Part shown: positions 46,615 through 55,671 of the stretch, one piece after another
Layout: every line of letters begins with the position of its first letter
Numbering within the stretch: the first letter of the stretch is position 1
Assembly (NCBI GenBank): GCA_016839585.1
Contig: JAEOTZ010000072.1
Coordinates: 62,001 to 126,000 of the forward strand
Origin: Promethearchaeota archaeon
Lineage (GTDB): Archaea; Asgardarchaeota; Lokiarchaeia; Sigyniarchaeales; SOKP01
Direction: 5' to 3'
DNA length: 64,000 nucleotides
Made by a program: the position numbers and the translations under genes
Notes under the pieces: generated by a model
Seen by the model: only the letters and a program-made list of their open reading frames with translations
Database searches by the model: none
What the model was told of the DNA's origin: nothing

Positions 46615-47598
46615 GTGGAAGAGAGAATAAAAGGGAGAAAAAATTTTCCAACTGATGAAGTAGACCCCAAAAATTTTCTTAGTGATGCAGAGGTAAAGGA
46701 TCTAATGAAAAAAAGAGGAGATTTTAAATTTTCTCACGAAGACTATTTAAAACTATATAATTGCGTTCACTGCGGAGAATGTGAAACTGAAGATTTTCGA
46801 TTTCTCTTAAAACAAAAATATATTGAAGATGGAAATACATTTGAAGGTAAAGAAGAGATGATTGAATATTTTGAGAAGTTTCGATCACCATATCCTACTA
46901 ATAAAATGCGTATAAAAAAACCTAAAGATATTCCAGATACCTCAGAAACACTATTTTTCATGGGATGTTTATCGACAATACGTATCCCGAGATACACGGA
47001 ACATGCACTTCAATTTCTTCTCAAGAATAAGGTAGATTTTACAATTTTAAATAAGGAAATTTGTTGTGGTTGGCATTTATTAGCAAGTGGATTGAAATCT
47101 GAGTTTGAAGTTTGTAAAAAAGAAAACATCAAAATTTTTCAAGACTATAAGAAAATAATTTGTCTATGTCCTGCTTGTTACCATCTTTTTAATGTTACTT
47201 ATAGACCAGAATTAGATGACAATATCGAAATAGATTATATAGCAAATTATTTGAAACCGGCTGAACAAAAAAAAACGGGGAGAGTGGGAATTCAACATCT
47301 CTGTCAACTTATAAATAGGGGTAGAGAAGGAGTAGATAGTTTTGTCAACAATATTCTTAAGAAGAGCGGATATAAGGTAACTGATGTTCCACATTGGTGT
47401 TGTGGTGGTGGAACTGGTTGGATGGGACGCACAGACATAATTGAAGCTATAGCTCGTAAAAGAATGAACGATTTTGATCGAGATGATATCGATTTTGCTA
47501 CTACATACTGCCCAAGTTGTTGGTGGATTTTAGCCAGATTTAGCAAAATTTGTAAGATTAAGCCAAAAGCTAAGGATTTATTCGAATTATTATTATAG
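46615..47598 (+). CDS. Cysteine-rich (CCG) domain Fe-S protein, HdrB/HdrD-like, copy 1
   Basis: The protein has a single CVHCGEC motif near residue 50 (only half of the usual ferredoxin pair) and two CCG domains: MGCLSTIRI...ICCGWH...CLCPACYHLF and HLCQLI...HWCCGGG...TYCPSCWWIL. CCG domains bind the non-cubane clusters of HdrB and catalyse heterodisulfide or related thiol reduction. A second copy follows at 10 nt. The open frame begins at GTG 46606, but GTG 46615, with TAGGTG upstream, is better. No HdrA/HdrC is adjacent, so the partner is unknown. Confidence 0.82.
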   Translation: MEERIKGRKNFPTDEVDPKNFLSDAEVKDLMKKRGDFKFSHEDYLKLYNCVHCGECETEDFRFLLKQKYIEDGNTFEGKEEMIEYFEKFRSPYPTNKMRIKKPKDIPDTSETLFFMGCLSTIRIPRYTEHALQFLLKNKVDFTILNKEICCGWHLLASGLKSEFEVCKKENIKIFQDYKKIICLCPACYHLFNVTYRPELDDNIEIDYIANYLKPAEQKKTGRVGIQHLCQLINRGREGVDSFVNNILKKSGYKVTDVPHWCCGGGTGWMGRTDIIEAIARKRMNDFDRDDIDFATTYCPSCWWILARFSKICKIKPKAKDLFELLL

Positions 47599-47607
47599 GA
47601 GGGGCAC

Positions 47608-48591
47608 ATGAAGGAAGAATATACATGCCCCTGTCGGGAAGTTGACCCGATTAATTTTCTTGAAAATGAGGAAGTTGACTGGTTAATTAAAAACCGGAAA
47701 AAATTTAAATTCCAACAAGAAGATTATTTAAAACTTTATAATTGTATTCATTGTAATGATTGTGGCACCTCTGAGCAACGATTTATTTTAAAACAGAAAT
47801 TTTTAAAAGATGGAAATAAAATTGAAGGTTTAAACCATACTATAGAAAAATTAAAGAAATATGGAACTCCTTTTCAATACAACAAAAGTCGAATTAAACA
47901 CATTGAAGGAGTATCTGAGGAAAGTAATACTTTATTATATTTAGGTTGCTTTACAATAGTTAAAACCCCTCGTTATGGAGAAAGCATTATAAAATATCTT
48001 TTGCAGAATAATGTTAAATTTTGTATTTTAGAAGAAGAAATTTGTTGTGGTTATCCTATATTATGTACTGGAGAACTAGATACATATAATCATTTAGTGG
48101 AAAGAAATTTAGAGCTATTTAAGTCAAAAGGTTTTGAAGAAATAATCACCGTTTGTCCTAGTTGTTATATGGTATTTAAAAAACATTATAGTAATAGTAA
48201 TATTAAAGTGAAGTATTTTACTGAGTATTTTAAACTTCCAAAGAGTAAAAAATCTGGAAACCTAATAATACAACATGCCTGTCCTTTAAAAAATGGGGAA
48301 ATCCCTAATATTGCAGACGATATTGAAGATCTTTACAAAACTATTGGGTATAATGTATTAAATTCTGTACCAAGAAATTGTTGTGGAGGTGGTGTTGGTC
48401 ATCAATTACGAACTGAAATATCTGAGGCAATTGCTCTAAAAAGAATGGAAGATTTTAAATTAAAATTACCTAATGAGAATAATAATTATATTACTACTTA
48501 CTGTCCTGATGCGTATTGGATATTAAAGGTATTTGGGAGAAGGGCTAAGATAGATTTTAAACTAATAAATATGTGTGATTTACTTAAATAG
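47608..48591 (+). CDS. Cysteine-rich (CCG) domain Fe-S protein, HdrB/HdrD-like, copy 2
   Basis: A tandem paralogue of the upstream gene, 327 aa, ATG 47608 with GGAGGGG 6 nt upstream. It has IHCNDC near residue 47 in place of a full ferredoxin site and two CCG domains (EICCGYPI and NCCGGGVG). In its second domain the final pair is CPDAYWI rather than CPSC, so one cluster ligand differs from copy 1. The two may be subunits of one heterodimer that splits the HdrD work, with specificity in one copy. Confidence 0.82.
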   Translation: MKEEYTCPCREVDPINFLENEEVDWLIKNRKKFKFQQEDYLKLYNCIHCNDCGTSEQRFILKQKFLKDGNKIEGLNHTIEKLKKYGTPFQYNKSRIKHIEGVSEESNTLLYLGCFTIVKTPRYGESIIKYLLQNNVKFCILEEEICCGYPILCTGELDTYNHLVERNLELFKSKGFEEIITVCPSCYMVFKKHYSNSNIKVKYFTEYFKLPKSKKSGNLIIQHACPLKNGEIPNIADDIEDLYKTIGYNVLNSVPRNCCGGGVGHQLRTEISEAIALKRMEDFKLKLPNENNNYITTYCPDAYWILKVFGRRAKIDFKLINMCDLLK

Positions 48592-48640
48592 TTAAAGGGA
48601 AATTTAAATTTATTACAATAACTTTTTAATTTGATTAATC

Positions 48641-49801
48641 TTGGAACCGAATTTGATTGAAATCAAAGAAGATGTGACAATAAACCACAAAAAATTCACT
48701 TTAAAAGAGTTTGGAGGAGCGTTTGGAGATTGGGGTACGTTAATTCCATTTATTATAGGGTATATATCAATTGTAGGTTTGAATCCTGCTGGGATCTTTT
48801 TTACTTTAGGGATTACTAACATAATTCTGGGAATTCGATTCAATTTACCACTTCCAGTTCAGCCTCAAAAAACTATTGGAACAGTTGCCATTAGCGAAAA
48901 ATGGGATTCAAATATGGTGATCTCGACTGGATTCGGAACTGGAGTTATATGGTTCCTGCTTGGGTTTTCAAAGAAATTGAATAAAATAGTTGAAAAGGTT
49001 CCTATTGTTACAGTGCGAGGCATTCAACTTGGTTTAGCATTTATTTTAGGGTGGACAGGTATTCTTTTATTCAAAGACAATCTAATGCTTGGTTTTTTTT
49101 CAATTGTTATAATCTTGATATTAATAAATAATAAACCCATCCCTTCAGCAATAGTTCTTGCACTATTAGGTATAGCATTAATATTTTTCACTGGCTCTGT
49201 TCAATTTTCAGAAATTAAATTTGGTTTACCGATATTTGATTTCCAAATTCCAACTTTAAAAAATCTTCTATTTGGTATGCTTTTTGCTGGAATTGCTCAA
49301 TTATTTTTAACACTAACAAATGTTATGATCGCTACAGTAGTACTTATCAAGGACTTATTTCCTGAAAGAGAGCATGAGGTTGATGCAAATATTTTATCAT
49401 TTAATATGGGAGCTATGAATTTAATTAATCCTTTTTTTGGAGGTATGCCTTTATGTCACGGATCTGGGGGATTAGCGGCTCAATATGCTTTTGGAGCTCG
49501 AACTGGGGGATCCATGATATTAGAGGGGATAATGGAATTAGTACTTGGCTTATTCTTGTCAGAGACTCTATTTATACTTTTTAATGAATTTCCTACTGCT
49601 ATTTTGGGAGCAATGTTACTCTATACTGCTTTTTTATTGGGAAAACTCTCTTTTAAAGAATTTAAATTAGAGGTATTTCCTATAATTTTAATCGCAGCAA
49701 TATTAAGCTTTATTTTTAACATAGCAATTGGCTTCATAGTAGCTCTAATATTATTTTTCATTTTTAGAAAAAAAATTGAGAAAACTAAGCGTAATCATTA
49801 A
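48641..49801 (+). CDS. Molybdate transporter of the MOT1 family
   Basis: The 386-aa protein has 10-11 helices and the MOT1 hallmarks GGAFGDWGTLIPFIIGY near residue 26, PLPVQPQKTIGTVA near 70 and GGMPLCHGSGGLAAQYAFGARTGGS near 267. MOT1 proteins take up molybdate by a SulP-like mechanism and are common in plants, algae and archaea. Tungstate or sulfate cannot be excluded. MobB at the other end of the window supports molybdate. The frame starts at TTG 48641 without a clear Shine-Dalgarno. Sequence between the Hdr gene and this start is 49 nt. Confidence 0.87.
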   Translation: MEPNLIEIKEDVTINHKKFTLKEFGGAFGDWGTLIPFIIGYISIVGLNPAGIFFTLGITNIILGIRFNLPLPVQPQKTIGTVAISEKWDSNMVISTGFGTGVIWFLLGFSKKLNKIVEKVPIVTVRGIQLGLAFILGWTGILLFKDNLMLGFFSIVIILILINNKPIPSAIVLALLGIALIFFTGSVQFSEIKFGLPIFDFQIPTLKNLLFGMLFAGIAQLFLTLTNVMIATVVLIKDLFPEREHEVDANILSFNMGAMNLINPFFGGMPLCHGSGGLAAQYAFGARTGGSMILEGIMELVLGLFLSETLFILFNEFPTAILGAMLLYTAFLLGKLSFKEFKLEVFPIILIAAILSFIFNIAIGFIVALILFFIFRKKIEKTKRNH

Positions 49802-49946
49802 AATTTATCTTTTAAATTATTAATGGGAATTTATTAGGTTTTATTCAAGAAATATTCAAAATTAGGTTTTTTTATAATTTAAACGAATAATTCTTTTAAG
49901 TATGAAAGCAAATAATCATAATAGATTGAACTATATTGGGTGATTT

Positions 49947-50639
49947 ATGTTATTTTCACAAAATGAAATGGATAATATCAAAAGAGAAATGTCTAAATTA
50001 AAAGAAAAAATTGTACTTAAATTATTTACTGATTTTAAAACTCAAGAAGATGGCACAAAACTAAGAAAGTGTATGGCTTGTGAGGGAACACATGAGTTAT
50101 TAAAAACTTTGGAAAAGCTTTCTAACGGGAAATTGACAATAGAGGAATTATCTACTGAAGAGAATGAAGAAGAAGCAGAAAAATATAATGTTACTAGAAT
50201 TCCTGCTATATTATTTGTTGATGAAAATGGCAGAGAAATAATTCGATATTCAGCTCACCCTACTGGAGCTGAATTTGTACCTTTTCTCAACAGCATTCAA
50301 TACTTTTCAGGAGTAAGACCTTATTATGCAGATCAAATCCTTACTCATCTGAAAAAAATATCAAAGTCAAATATGAAAATTTTTATAACTCCTACATGCC
50401 CTTATTGTCCGGTAACTGTTCCAGTTTTAACCTTGTTCGCAATAGTTTCTAAAGGTAAGATTTCAGCGGAAGTAATTGATGTTAATTTGAATCCTGACAT
50501 TGCTATGAGATATCAAGTCCAAGGCGTTCCCATGACGGTCATAAATGAAACAGAAGTTATTAACGGAATGTTTTCCCCTCAAGATTTACTAGATAAACTT
50601 ACTAAAGGAGAAAGAGATTTTGGAGGGATGTATGCATAA
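49947..50639 (+). CDS. Protein disulfide oxidoreductase (two thioredoxin folds), copy 1
   Basis: The 230-aa protein has two thioredoxin folds, each with a CxxC site: C42-M-A-C45 and C151-P-Y-C154, and the cis-prolines in TRIPAIL and QGVPMTV. This is the archaeal PDO/glutaredoxin-like domain protein that takes electrons from thioredoxin reductase and reduces or isomerises disulfides. The C-terminal CPYC site is the usual strong redox site. ATG 49947 has GGGTGAT just upstream. It overlaps the next gene by one base. Confidence 0.92.
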   Translation: MLFSQNEMDNIKREMSKLKEKIVLKLFTDFKTQEDGTKLRKCMACEGTHELLKTLEKLSNGKLTIEELSTEENEEEAEKYNVTRIPAILFVDENGREIIRYSAHPTGAEFVPFLNSIQYFSGVRPYYADQILTHLKKISKSNMKIFITPTCPYCPVTVPVLTLFAIVSKGKISAEVIDVNLNPDIAMRYQVQGVPMTVINETEVINGMFSPQDLLDKLTKGERDFGGMYA

Positions 50640-51322
50640 TGTCTCAAGATGATAAGTATAGAGAAATTATCAAAAGAGAAATGGCTAAATTAAAGAAGCC
50701 TGTTAATTTAAAAGTTTTTACATCCCAAAAAGTTCAACCTGGTGGAACAAAAATCAGAGCATGTATGGATTGTGGAGAATTTATGGCTTTATTGAGAGTT
50801 TACGAAGAAAATTCAAACGGAATGTTAACGATTGAAGAACTATCAATAGATGATAATCCAGAATTTGTAAAGAAATTCGATATTACACGCGTTCCAACAA
50901 TAATTTTCATTGATAATAATGGAAGAGAATTAATCAGATATTTAGCAGCACCAAAAAGAGGAGAGATTCAACCTTTCATTCAAGCTATATTTACCTTTGC
51001 AGGAGCTCCAAATTATTATGAAGCTACTATAAAACAAAATCTAGATAGAATACCACCATCAACTATTAAAGTAATGATGACAGAGACTTGTCCTTATTGT
51101 CCTCAGGTAATAGCAATCAGTAATTCCTTCGCAATTGCATCTGAGGGGAAGATCAGAACAATAATCATTGATATAATGGCAAATCCCGACATTGGGCAGT
51201 ATTATGATGCTGCTGGTGTTCCTTATACCATTATAAATGATCAAAAAACCTTGGTTGGAATGGTTGGACCTAATGAAATATTACGAGCATTAATTGGAGG
51301 TAATATACATGTTCAATATTGA
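50639..51322 (+). CDS. Protein disulfide oxidoreductase (two thioredoxin folds), copy 2
   Basis: A 227-aa paralogue of copy 1 with the same layout: C42-M-D-C45 and C151-P-Y-C154, cis-Pro in TRVPTII and AGVPYTI. The two copies are about as long as each other and each pair of active sites differs by a residue between the cysteines, which suggests partner or potential differences. Start ATG 50639 shares a base with the TAA of copy 1, indicating translational coupling. Confidence 0.92.
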   Translation: MSQDDKYREIIKREMAKLKKPVNLKVFTSQKVQPGGTKIRACMDCGEFMALLRVYEENSNGMLTIEELSIDDNPEFVKKFDITRVPTIIFIDNNGRELIRYLAAPKRGEIQPFIQAIFTFAGAPNYYEATIKQNLDRIPPSTIKVMMTETCPYCPQVIAISNSFAIASEGKIRTIIIDIMANPDIGQYYDAAGVPYTIINDQKTLVGMVGPNEILRALIGGNIHVQY

Positions 51323-52253
51323 TATGGAAAGCATTGATTTAGAAAAAACCTATGATTTAATTGTTTTAGGAGGAGGTCCAGCTGCAATTGGATGCGCTAT
51401 TTATGCTGCTAGATTCGCAATGGACGTACTCGTCGTAGGTAAAACTTTTGGAGGTTTAATTGCTACAACTCATATTGTTGAGAATTATCCTGCGATTACT
51501 TCAACAAGTGGTCAAGGTTTAATGGATATGTTTAAGGATCATATGGATTCACTTAATATCCCATATATATCAGATGAGATACGGAGTATTGAAAAAATTG
51601 ATGATCATTTTGAACTGAATTCTTTCTTTCAAAAATTTAAAGCTCATACAGTTTGTATAGCCACTGGATCAGAAAGAAGGAAGCTTGGTATTCCAGGAGA
51701 AGAAGAATTTGCAGGTCGAGGTGTTTCATACTGTGCTACATGTGATGGTCCTTTTTATAATAATAAAATTGTATGTGTGATCGGTGGCAGTGATTCTGCT
51801 GCTAAAGAAGCATTATTTTTAGCACAAAATGCAAAAAAAGTGTACATTATCTACCGCGGTGAAGAAATACGTGCTGAACCAATTAATAAAGAACGAGTCT
51901 ACTCAAATGATAAAATTGAAGTTATTTATAATACAAATGTAGTAGAAATTAAGGGGGATAATTCTGTAAATTCAGTTATTTTCGATAATGGTAATAAATT
52001 TGAGATTGAAGGTGTTTTTATTGAGATAGGTTCTACTCCAAATTCAGATTTAGCGAAACGGATTGGAGTAAAAACTAATGAAAAAGGTGAAATTATCATT
52101 AATAGAAAATCTGAAACAAATATTCCAGGTATTTATGCAGCTGGTGATGTTGCTGATGCTCCATTTAAACAAGCAATTACTGGAGTAGCTGAGGGGGTAA
52201 TTGCTGCATACTCTGCTTTTGATTATTTTAAGGGAATGAACATCGAATACTAA
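51309..52253 (+). CDS. trxB: Thioredoxin reductase
   Basis: The 314-aa flavoprotein has the FAD motif VLGGGPAAIGCAIYAARF near residue 13, the redox CATCDG site near 137, an NAD(P)H loop VCVIGGSDSAAKEA near 150 and AAGDVAD near 280. It reduces the two disulfide oxidoreductases encoded upstream. The basic HRRxxxR motif that selects NADPH is replaced by IYRGEEIRA, so cofactor choice is uncertain. An open frame starts at TTG 51294, but GGAGGT 8 nt before ATG 51309 decides the ATG. It overlaps the upstream gene by 14 nt. Confidence 0.94.
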   Translation: MFNIDMESIDLEKTYDLIVLGGGPAAIGCAIYAARFAMDVLVVGKTFGGLIATTHIVENYPAITSTSGQGLMDMFKDHMDSLNIPYISDEIRSIEKIDDHFELNSFFQKFKAHTVCIATGSERRKLGIPGEEEFAGRGVSYCATCDGPFYNNKIVCVIGGSDSAAKEALFLAQNAKKVYIIYRGEEIRAEPINKERVYSNDKIEVIYNTNVVEIKGDNSVNSVIFDNGNKFEIEGVFIEIGSTPNSDLAKRIGVKTNEKGEIIINRKSETNIPGIYAAGDVADAPFKQAITGVAEGVIAAYSAFDYFKGMNIEY

Positions 52254-52381
52254 AACAATTTTATTAATTTTCTTAAAATTATATTATCTTTTTTTAGCCC
52301 TAACTTTTAAATAATTCTTTTAATATGGATAATTAGATGATGTAATTTGAATTTTACAGAAATCAGTAAAATTAATTCAAA

Positions 52382-52783
52382 ATGAAATTGATAAATTTTG
52401 CTGGGTTAATGCTTTTAAGTAGTGGACTGTTGATTTTCATTACACTTTTTTTTACTTTTATAAGATCAAGACCTTTTAATGAGGCAATCCTCCTTAGTGT
52501 TTTTATAAGTATTGTACCCTTTTTCATATCAGGCTTTTTAATTGAGATCTATTATGGGTGGAGCGGTCTATATAGGGATATAATTGATGATGCTCAAATT
52601 TATTTTCCTAGATTTAAACACGAATTTAAAGATGTTAAAGAAATTCAGAAAATTTTAAAAGAAAAAAGAGAAGAATTAGGTTCACTCAACAATGTCCATT
52701 TTAAATCATATATTGTCGATATAATGAGAAAAGATTTAAAATGTGAAATAAAATATTTGAAAAGGCAACTAACTAAGGAATGA
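52382..52783 (+). CDS. Small membrane protein with two helices
   Basis: The 133-aa product has two hydrophobic helices (about 4-28 and 33-57) and a charged, helical, C-terminal half with Lys/Glu heptads (EFKDVKEIQKILKEKREELG), which would lie in the cytoplasm. No motif is recognised. Start ATG 52382 with no strong Shine-Dalgarno. A membrane anchor with a coiled-coil tail is the best description. Confidence 0.6.
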   Translation: MKLINFAGLMLLSSGLLIFITLFFTFIRSRPFNEAILLSVFISIVPFFISGFLIEIYYGWSGLYRDIIDDAQIYFPRFKHEFKDVKEIQKILKEKREELGSLNNVHFKSYIVDIMRKDLKCEIKYLKRQLTKE

Positions 52784-52808
52784 ATTAGTTTAAAATAAAT
52801 ATTTATTT

Positions 52809-53567
52809 CTAAAAGATAAAAGGAATAAGTGCTTTCCTATTTTTGGGATAATCTTTAAAAGTTTTGAGATACCATTTGTGATTACTTCTTGCTCTCGGTC
52901 CTAAATTGGCAGTAGTCCAGATTGCAAAGACTAATCCTGGTAGTGACCATGTCATAATCGCCCAACCATACCACTCTATTATTTCCCCTAAATAGCTAGG
53001 ACAACTTATAAATCGAAACATACCTCCATGAGGGATCTTAAAATCAGTTTCACCGGGGATACGTAGATTTCTGATTATATGATCAGAATGTATATGCATG
53101 AAAAAACCAGTAAAGAAGAATAATATGCCAATAATAAACATTGGGGTGAGAAACCAGCTTGTTTCATAGCCTCCTGAAAGCTTATTAATCCATCGTCCCT
53201 GAAGATATGCATTTGCAGAATTAAATATCATCCCAAAGAGAATTATAGTTATTGGCATTGGTCGTTTCCCTCTTATTAAACTGGGAAAAATAAATGTCCG
53301 GTATCCATAATGCATGAACCATAACCCCGAAAATAGAAGAGTCATGAATTTAGTTTGGTAATCTCCTATTATATAAAAGATAGCATAAAGAAATACTGTT
53401 GGAATTTCCATTATTACCCAGCCTAATTTATCATTAATGCTTGGTCCCCATTTTTTAGATATATGTTGTCCATATCCTGCTGTTATTTTTAATAATGATA
53501 TAAAAACAAAGACTGCAATTATGATCATAACAACCATAAACCAATTGAAAAAAATACTATCATCCAT
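52809..53567 (-). CDS. Steroid 5-alpha-reductase (SRD5A) family protein
   Basis: The 252-aa protein is a full-length SRD5A homologue. It has six or seven transmembrane helices, MEIP with E54, the HYGYRTF motif with Y87 and R90, FNSANAYLQGRW, HIHSDHIIRNLRIPGE, and the C-terminal KIPHGGMFRFIS, LGEIIEWYGWAIMTWSLPG and DYPKNRKALIPFIF. E54, Y87 and E195 match the catalytic/substrate residues E57, Y91 and E197 of human SRD5A2, and the last 16 residues are almost identical to it. Such enzymes use NADPH to reduce the C=C of an enone or enal (steroids, or the alpha unit of polyprenal). It follows an SDR gene by 57 nt in the same direction. Start ATG 53567. Confidence 0.92.
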   Translation of the reverse strand: MDDSIFFNWFMVVMIIIAVFVFISLLKITAGYGQHISKKWGPSINDKLGWVIMEIPTVFLYAIFYIIGDYQTKFMTLLFSGLWFMHYGYRTFIFPSLIRGKRPMPITIILFGMIFNSANAYLQGRWINKLSGGYETSWFLTPMFIIGILFFFTGFFMHIHSDHIIRNLRIPGETDFKIPHGGMFRFISCPSYLGEIIEWYGWAIMTWSLPGLVFAIWTTANLGPRARSNHKWYLKTFKDYPKNRKALIPFIF

Positions 53568-53624
53568 TTTTATAAACCTTTTAATTGCTTAATATAAATC
53601 TTCTCTTAATAATAACAAAAAAGA

Positions 53625-55175
53625 TTAATCAACAATGTCTTTATAACAATCTTCTGGATAGAAGTTATCTTCATCGTTAGTATGGTTTGGGTACCAAGCT
53701 TGGGCAAAGAAAGGATTTTTCCTTGCTTGTTCATCAAAATTCCATGGTGGAGGTAAGCATTCAGGGCACCAATGACCTGCTTTAAGGACAGTATATGGTC
53801 TCAATTCAAATTCATGACCAAATGCACATTTCCATTTGAGCTTAGAGTAAATATCTCCATCCCATTGAGTTGATAGACATTGACCACCTCTGAATTCTGC
53901 AGCTCCGTTTATGTCTTTTAAATCCAGTTTCTCCTTTGATTCATCGTACCCATGTTTGAGTGGATGCCATACTGGTTCAGGATGCATTTGAGGCATGTCC
54001 ACACCCCAGTCTGAAATAGACTCAAATTCCTCATAAGAACCATAAAATGAAGAGATTCTCATATCCATCTTATTTTTATACCAATATAATGTTCCTGTTT
54101 TATCCATTGCTAATTTTCTTAATTTTTTATAAGTGATTTTTTGAATCTTTTTCTTTAACCATGGAATTTTATTACTCAAATAAGTTACGATCTTCAAGTA
54201 AAACGGTCTATTCTTTCTTAAAATTTTAAAATACTCTTCGATAGAATCATTCCAATTATTAATGTATTTATTAAGTTCCTCGCTGTCATCAAAATATTGC
54301 ACATGAAAGTTTCTTAAGGCAAACCAACGACGCTGAGTTACATCATCAATTTTTCCTACACCATTCATTTCCATTGCTTCATTTAAAAAGTCATAGAATG
54401 TTATCCTGCAGGAGGGTCCTCCACCCATATTATAACATCTTCTCCAGAAGTCAGAGTCTTCTGGAACATCTAAACAATTAATTAAACCTTTACCCGCATC
54501 TTTTGATGTATTATTTTCCATAAAGGTATTAATTGGTTGATGGAACATAATTGGATCCATAAGAGACATTATATCAGGAATCATAATAAATGTCTGACGG
54601 AGTGAAGCCCAGTACTTAAGGTTAGATTCACAAAGTGCCATTTCTCCATTAATTTTTGTGATAGCATAGAAATCAAACACACTGGGTTTGATAGGATCAC
54701 CGATCCTACCATGATGAATAGGAGGTAAGCGATCACCCGTTGCTGCAACAGTTCCTATATATACAAATTTGATATGATCTGCACCTCCAGGTTGAGATTC
54801 TATCGCTTTAATGATATATTCAATGGCAGTTGTATTTACAGCTTTAGCCATCTCTGGATTACGGTCTGCTGCAGGAGGAATAAAACCCATCGGACAAAGA
54901 CACCAATCAATCCCTTTACAAGCTTCTTCAACATCGTTATAATTGGTAGCATCTCCCCAAATAATTTTTAATCCTTTTCCTTCTACTATACCTTTTCCAG
55001 GAATGGGCTTAATCCCACATTTTTTTTCATAGGGCTTAAAAATTTTTTTATTTTTCTTAGAAGGATGTTGAAGTAAGACAATATTATATTTATCCTTTTT
55101 TACCCATAAATTTTTAAATGCTTCAAAACCCATAGAACCACTTGCACCAGGTAAGAAAACTGTTTCTTTATTCAT
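53625..55175 (-). CDS. Extended SDR (NAD-dependent epimerase/3-beta-HSD-like) with C-terminal zinc ribbon
   Basis: The 516-aa protein begins with an extended SDR domain: NAD loop G10-A-S-G13-S-M-G16, YIGTVAATGD near 139 and the catalytic Y170-x3-K174. After about residue 330 it has a helical segment and, near 425-470, a zinc ribbon reading GGQCLSTQWDGD, KWKCAFGHEFEL and GHWCPEC, a treble-clef-like motif found in some phage and plant proteins. The substrate is unknown. Being first in an operon with a steroid 5-alpha-reductase homologue suggests it oxidises or isomerises the lipid alcohol on which that enzyme acts. Start ATG 55175. The SDR-zinc ribbon fusion is unusual. Confidence 0.85.
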   Translation of the reverse strand: MNKETVFLPGASGSMGFEAFKNLWVKKDKYNIVLLQHPSKKNKKIFKPYEKKCGIKPIPGKGIVEGKGLKIIWGDATNYNDVEEACKGIDWCLCPMGFIPPAADRNPEMAKAVNTTAIEYIIKAIESQPGGADHIKFVYIGTVAATGDRLPPIHHGRIGDPIKPSVFDFYAITKINGEMALCESNLKYWASLRQTFIMIPDIMSLMDPIMFHQPINTFMENNTSKDAGKGLINCLDVPEDSDFWRRCYNMGGGPSCRITFYDFLNEAMEMNGVGKIDDVTQRRWFALRNFHVQYFDDSEELNKYINNWNDSIEEYFKILRKNRPFYLKIVTYLSNKIPWLKKKIQKITYKKLRKLAMDKTGTLYWYKNKMDMRISSFYGSYEEFESISDWGVDMPQMHPEPVWHPLKHGYDESKEKLDLKDINGAAEFRGGQCLSTQWDGDIYSKLKWKCAFGHEFELRPYTVLKAGHWCPECLPPPWNFDEQARKNPFFAQAWYPNHTNDEDNFYPEDCYKDIVD

Positions 55176-55309
55176 TTTGGATTTACTCGAGTCTTACCTC
55201 CATTCTTGGTTTTATTAATCATTCTTATAATATCTTCTTCTAAATATGATTTATATTTAATAATAATAAAGAATTAAATTTTATTCTCTAAAATATATAT
55301 GTTATTATA

Positions 55310-55549
55310 ATGAGTGAAGCTGAAAACAAAGATGTAATAGAAAGTTATAAGTTTCACCACATTGACACAGGTAAGTGTCGTCAATGTAAAGAATTTTCTT
55401 GTGAAGAAGCTTGCTTTAGAGGAATTTATAAAGTAATTAATAAAGAGACAGTTCCTAAATCAACTGTTATACAAAAGCGAGAGGATCACTGTGTTAAATG
55501 CCATATTTGTACAACAGCATGTAAATTAGGAGCTATTACTATTGATTAG
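55310..55549 (+). CDS. Small 8-Cys ferredoxin-like protein
   Basis: The 79-aa protein has two 4Fe-4S-type sites: C23-x2-C26-x4-C31-x3-C35 and C61-x2-C64-x2-C67-x3-C71, with the short HCVKCHICTTACKLGAI typical of dicluster ferredoxins, but the first site has a longer spacing. It may serve as the electron carrier of the CODH downstream (CooF-like role) or of the FTR. It starts at ATG 55310 and is divergent from the SDR gene, 134 nt apart. Confidence 0.85.
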   Translation: MSEAENKDVIESYKFHHIDTGKCRQCKEFSCEEACFRGIYKVINKETVPKSTVIQKREDHCVKCHICTTACKLGAITID

Positions 55550-55671
55550 ACTTTATACGTCTTCTATATATATTAATTATTCGATAAACTTATAATTTAT
55601 AAATTGTTATAAATTGTTAGCAATCCTATTCTAAAAGAATAGTAATAAAAAAACTTAATTAAAATGTTATT

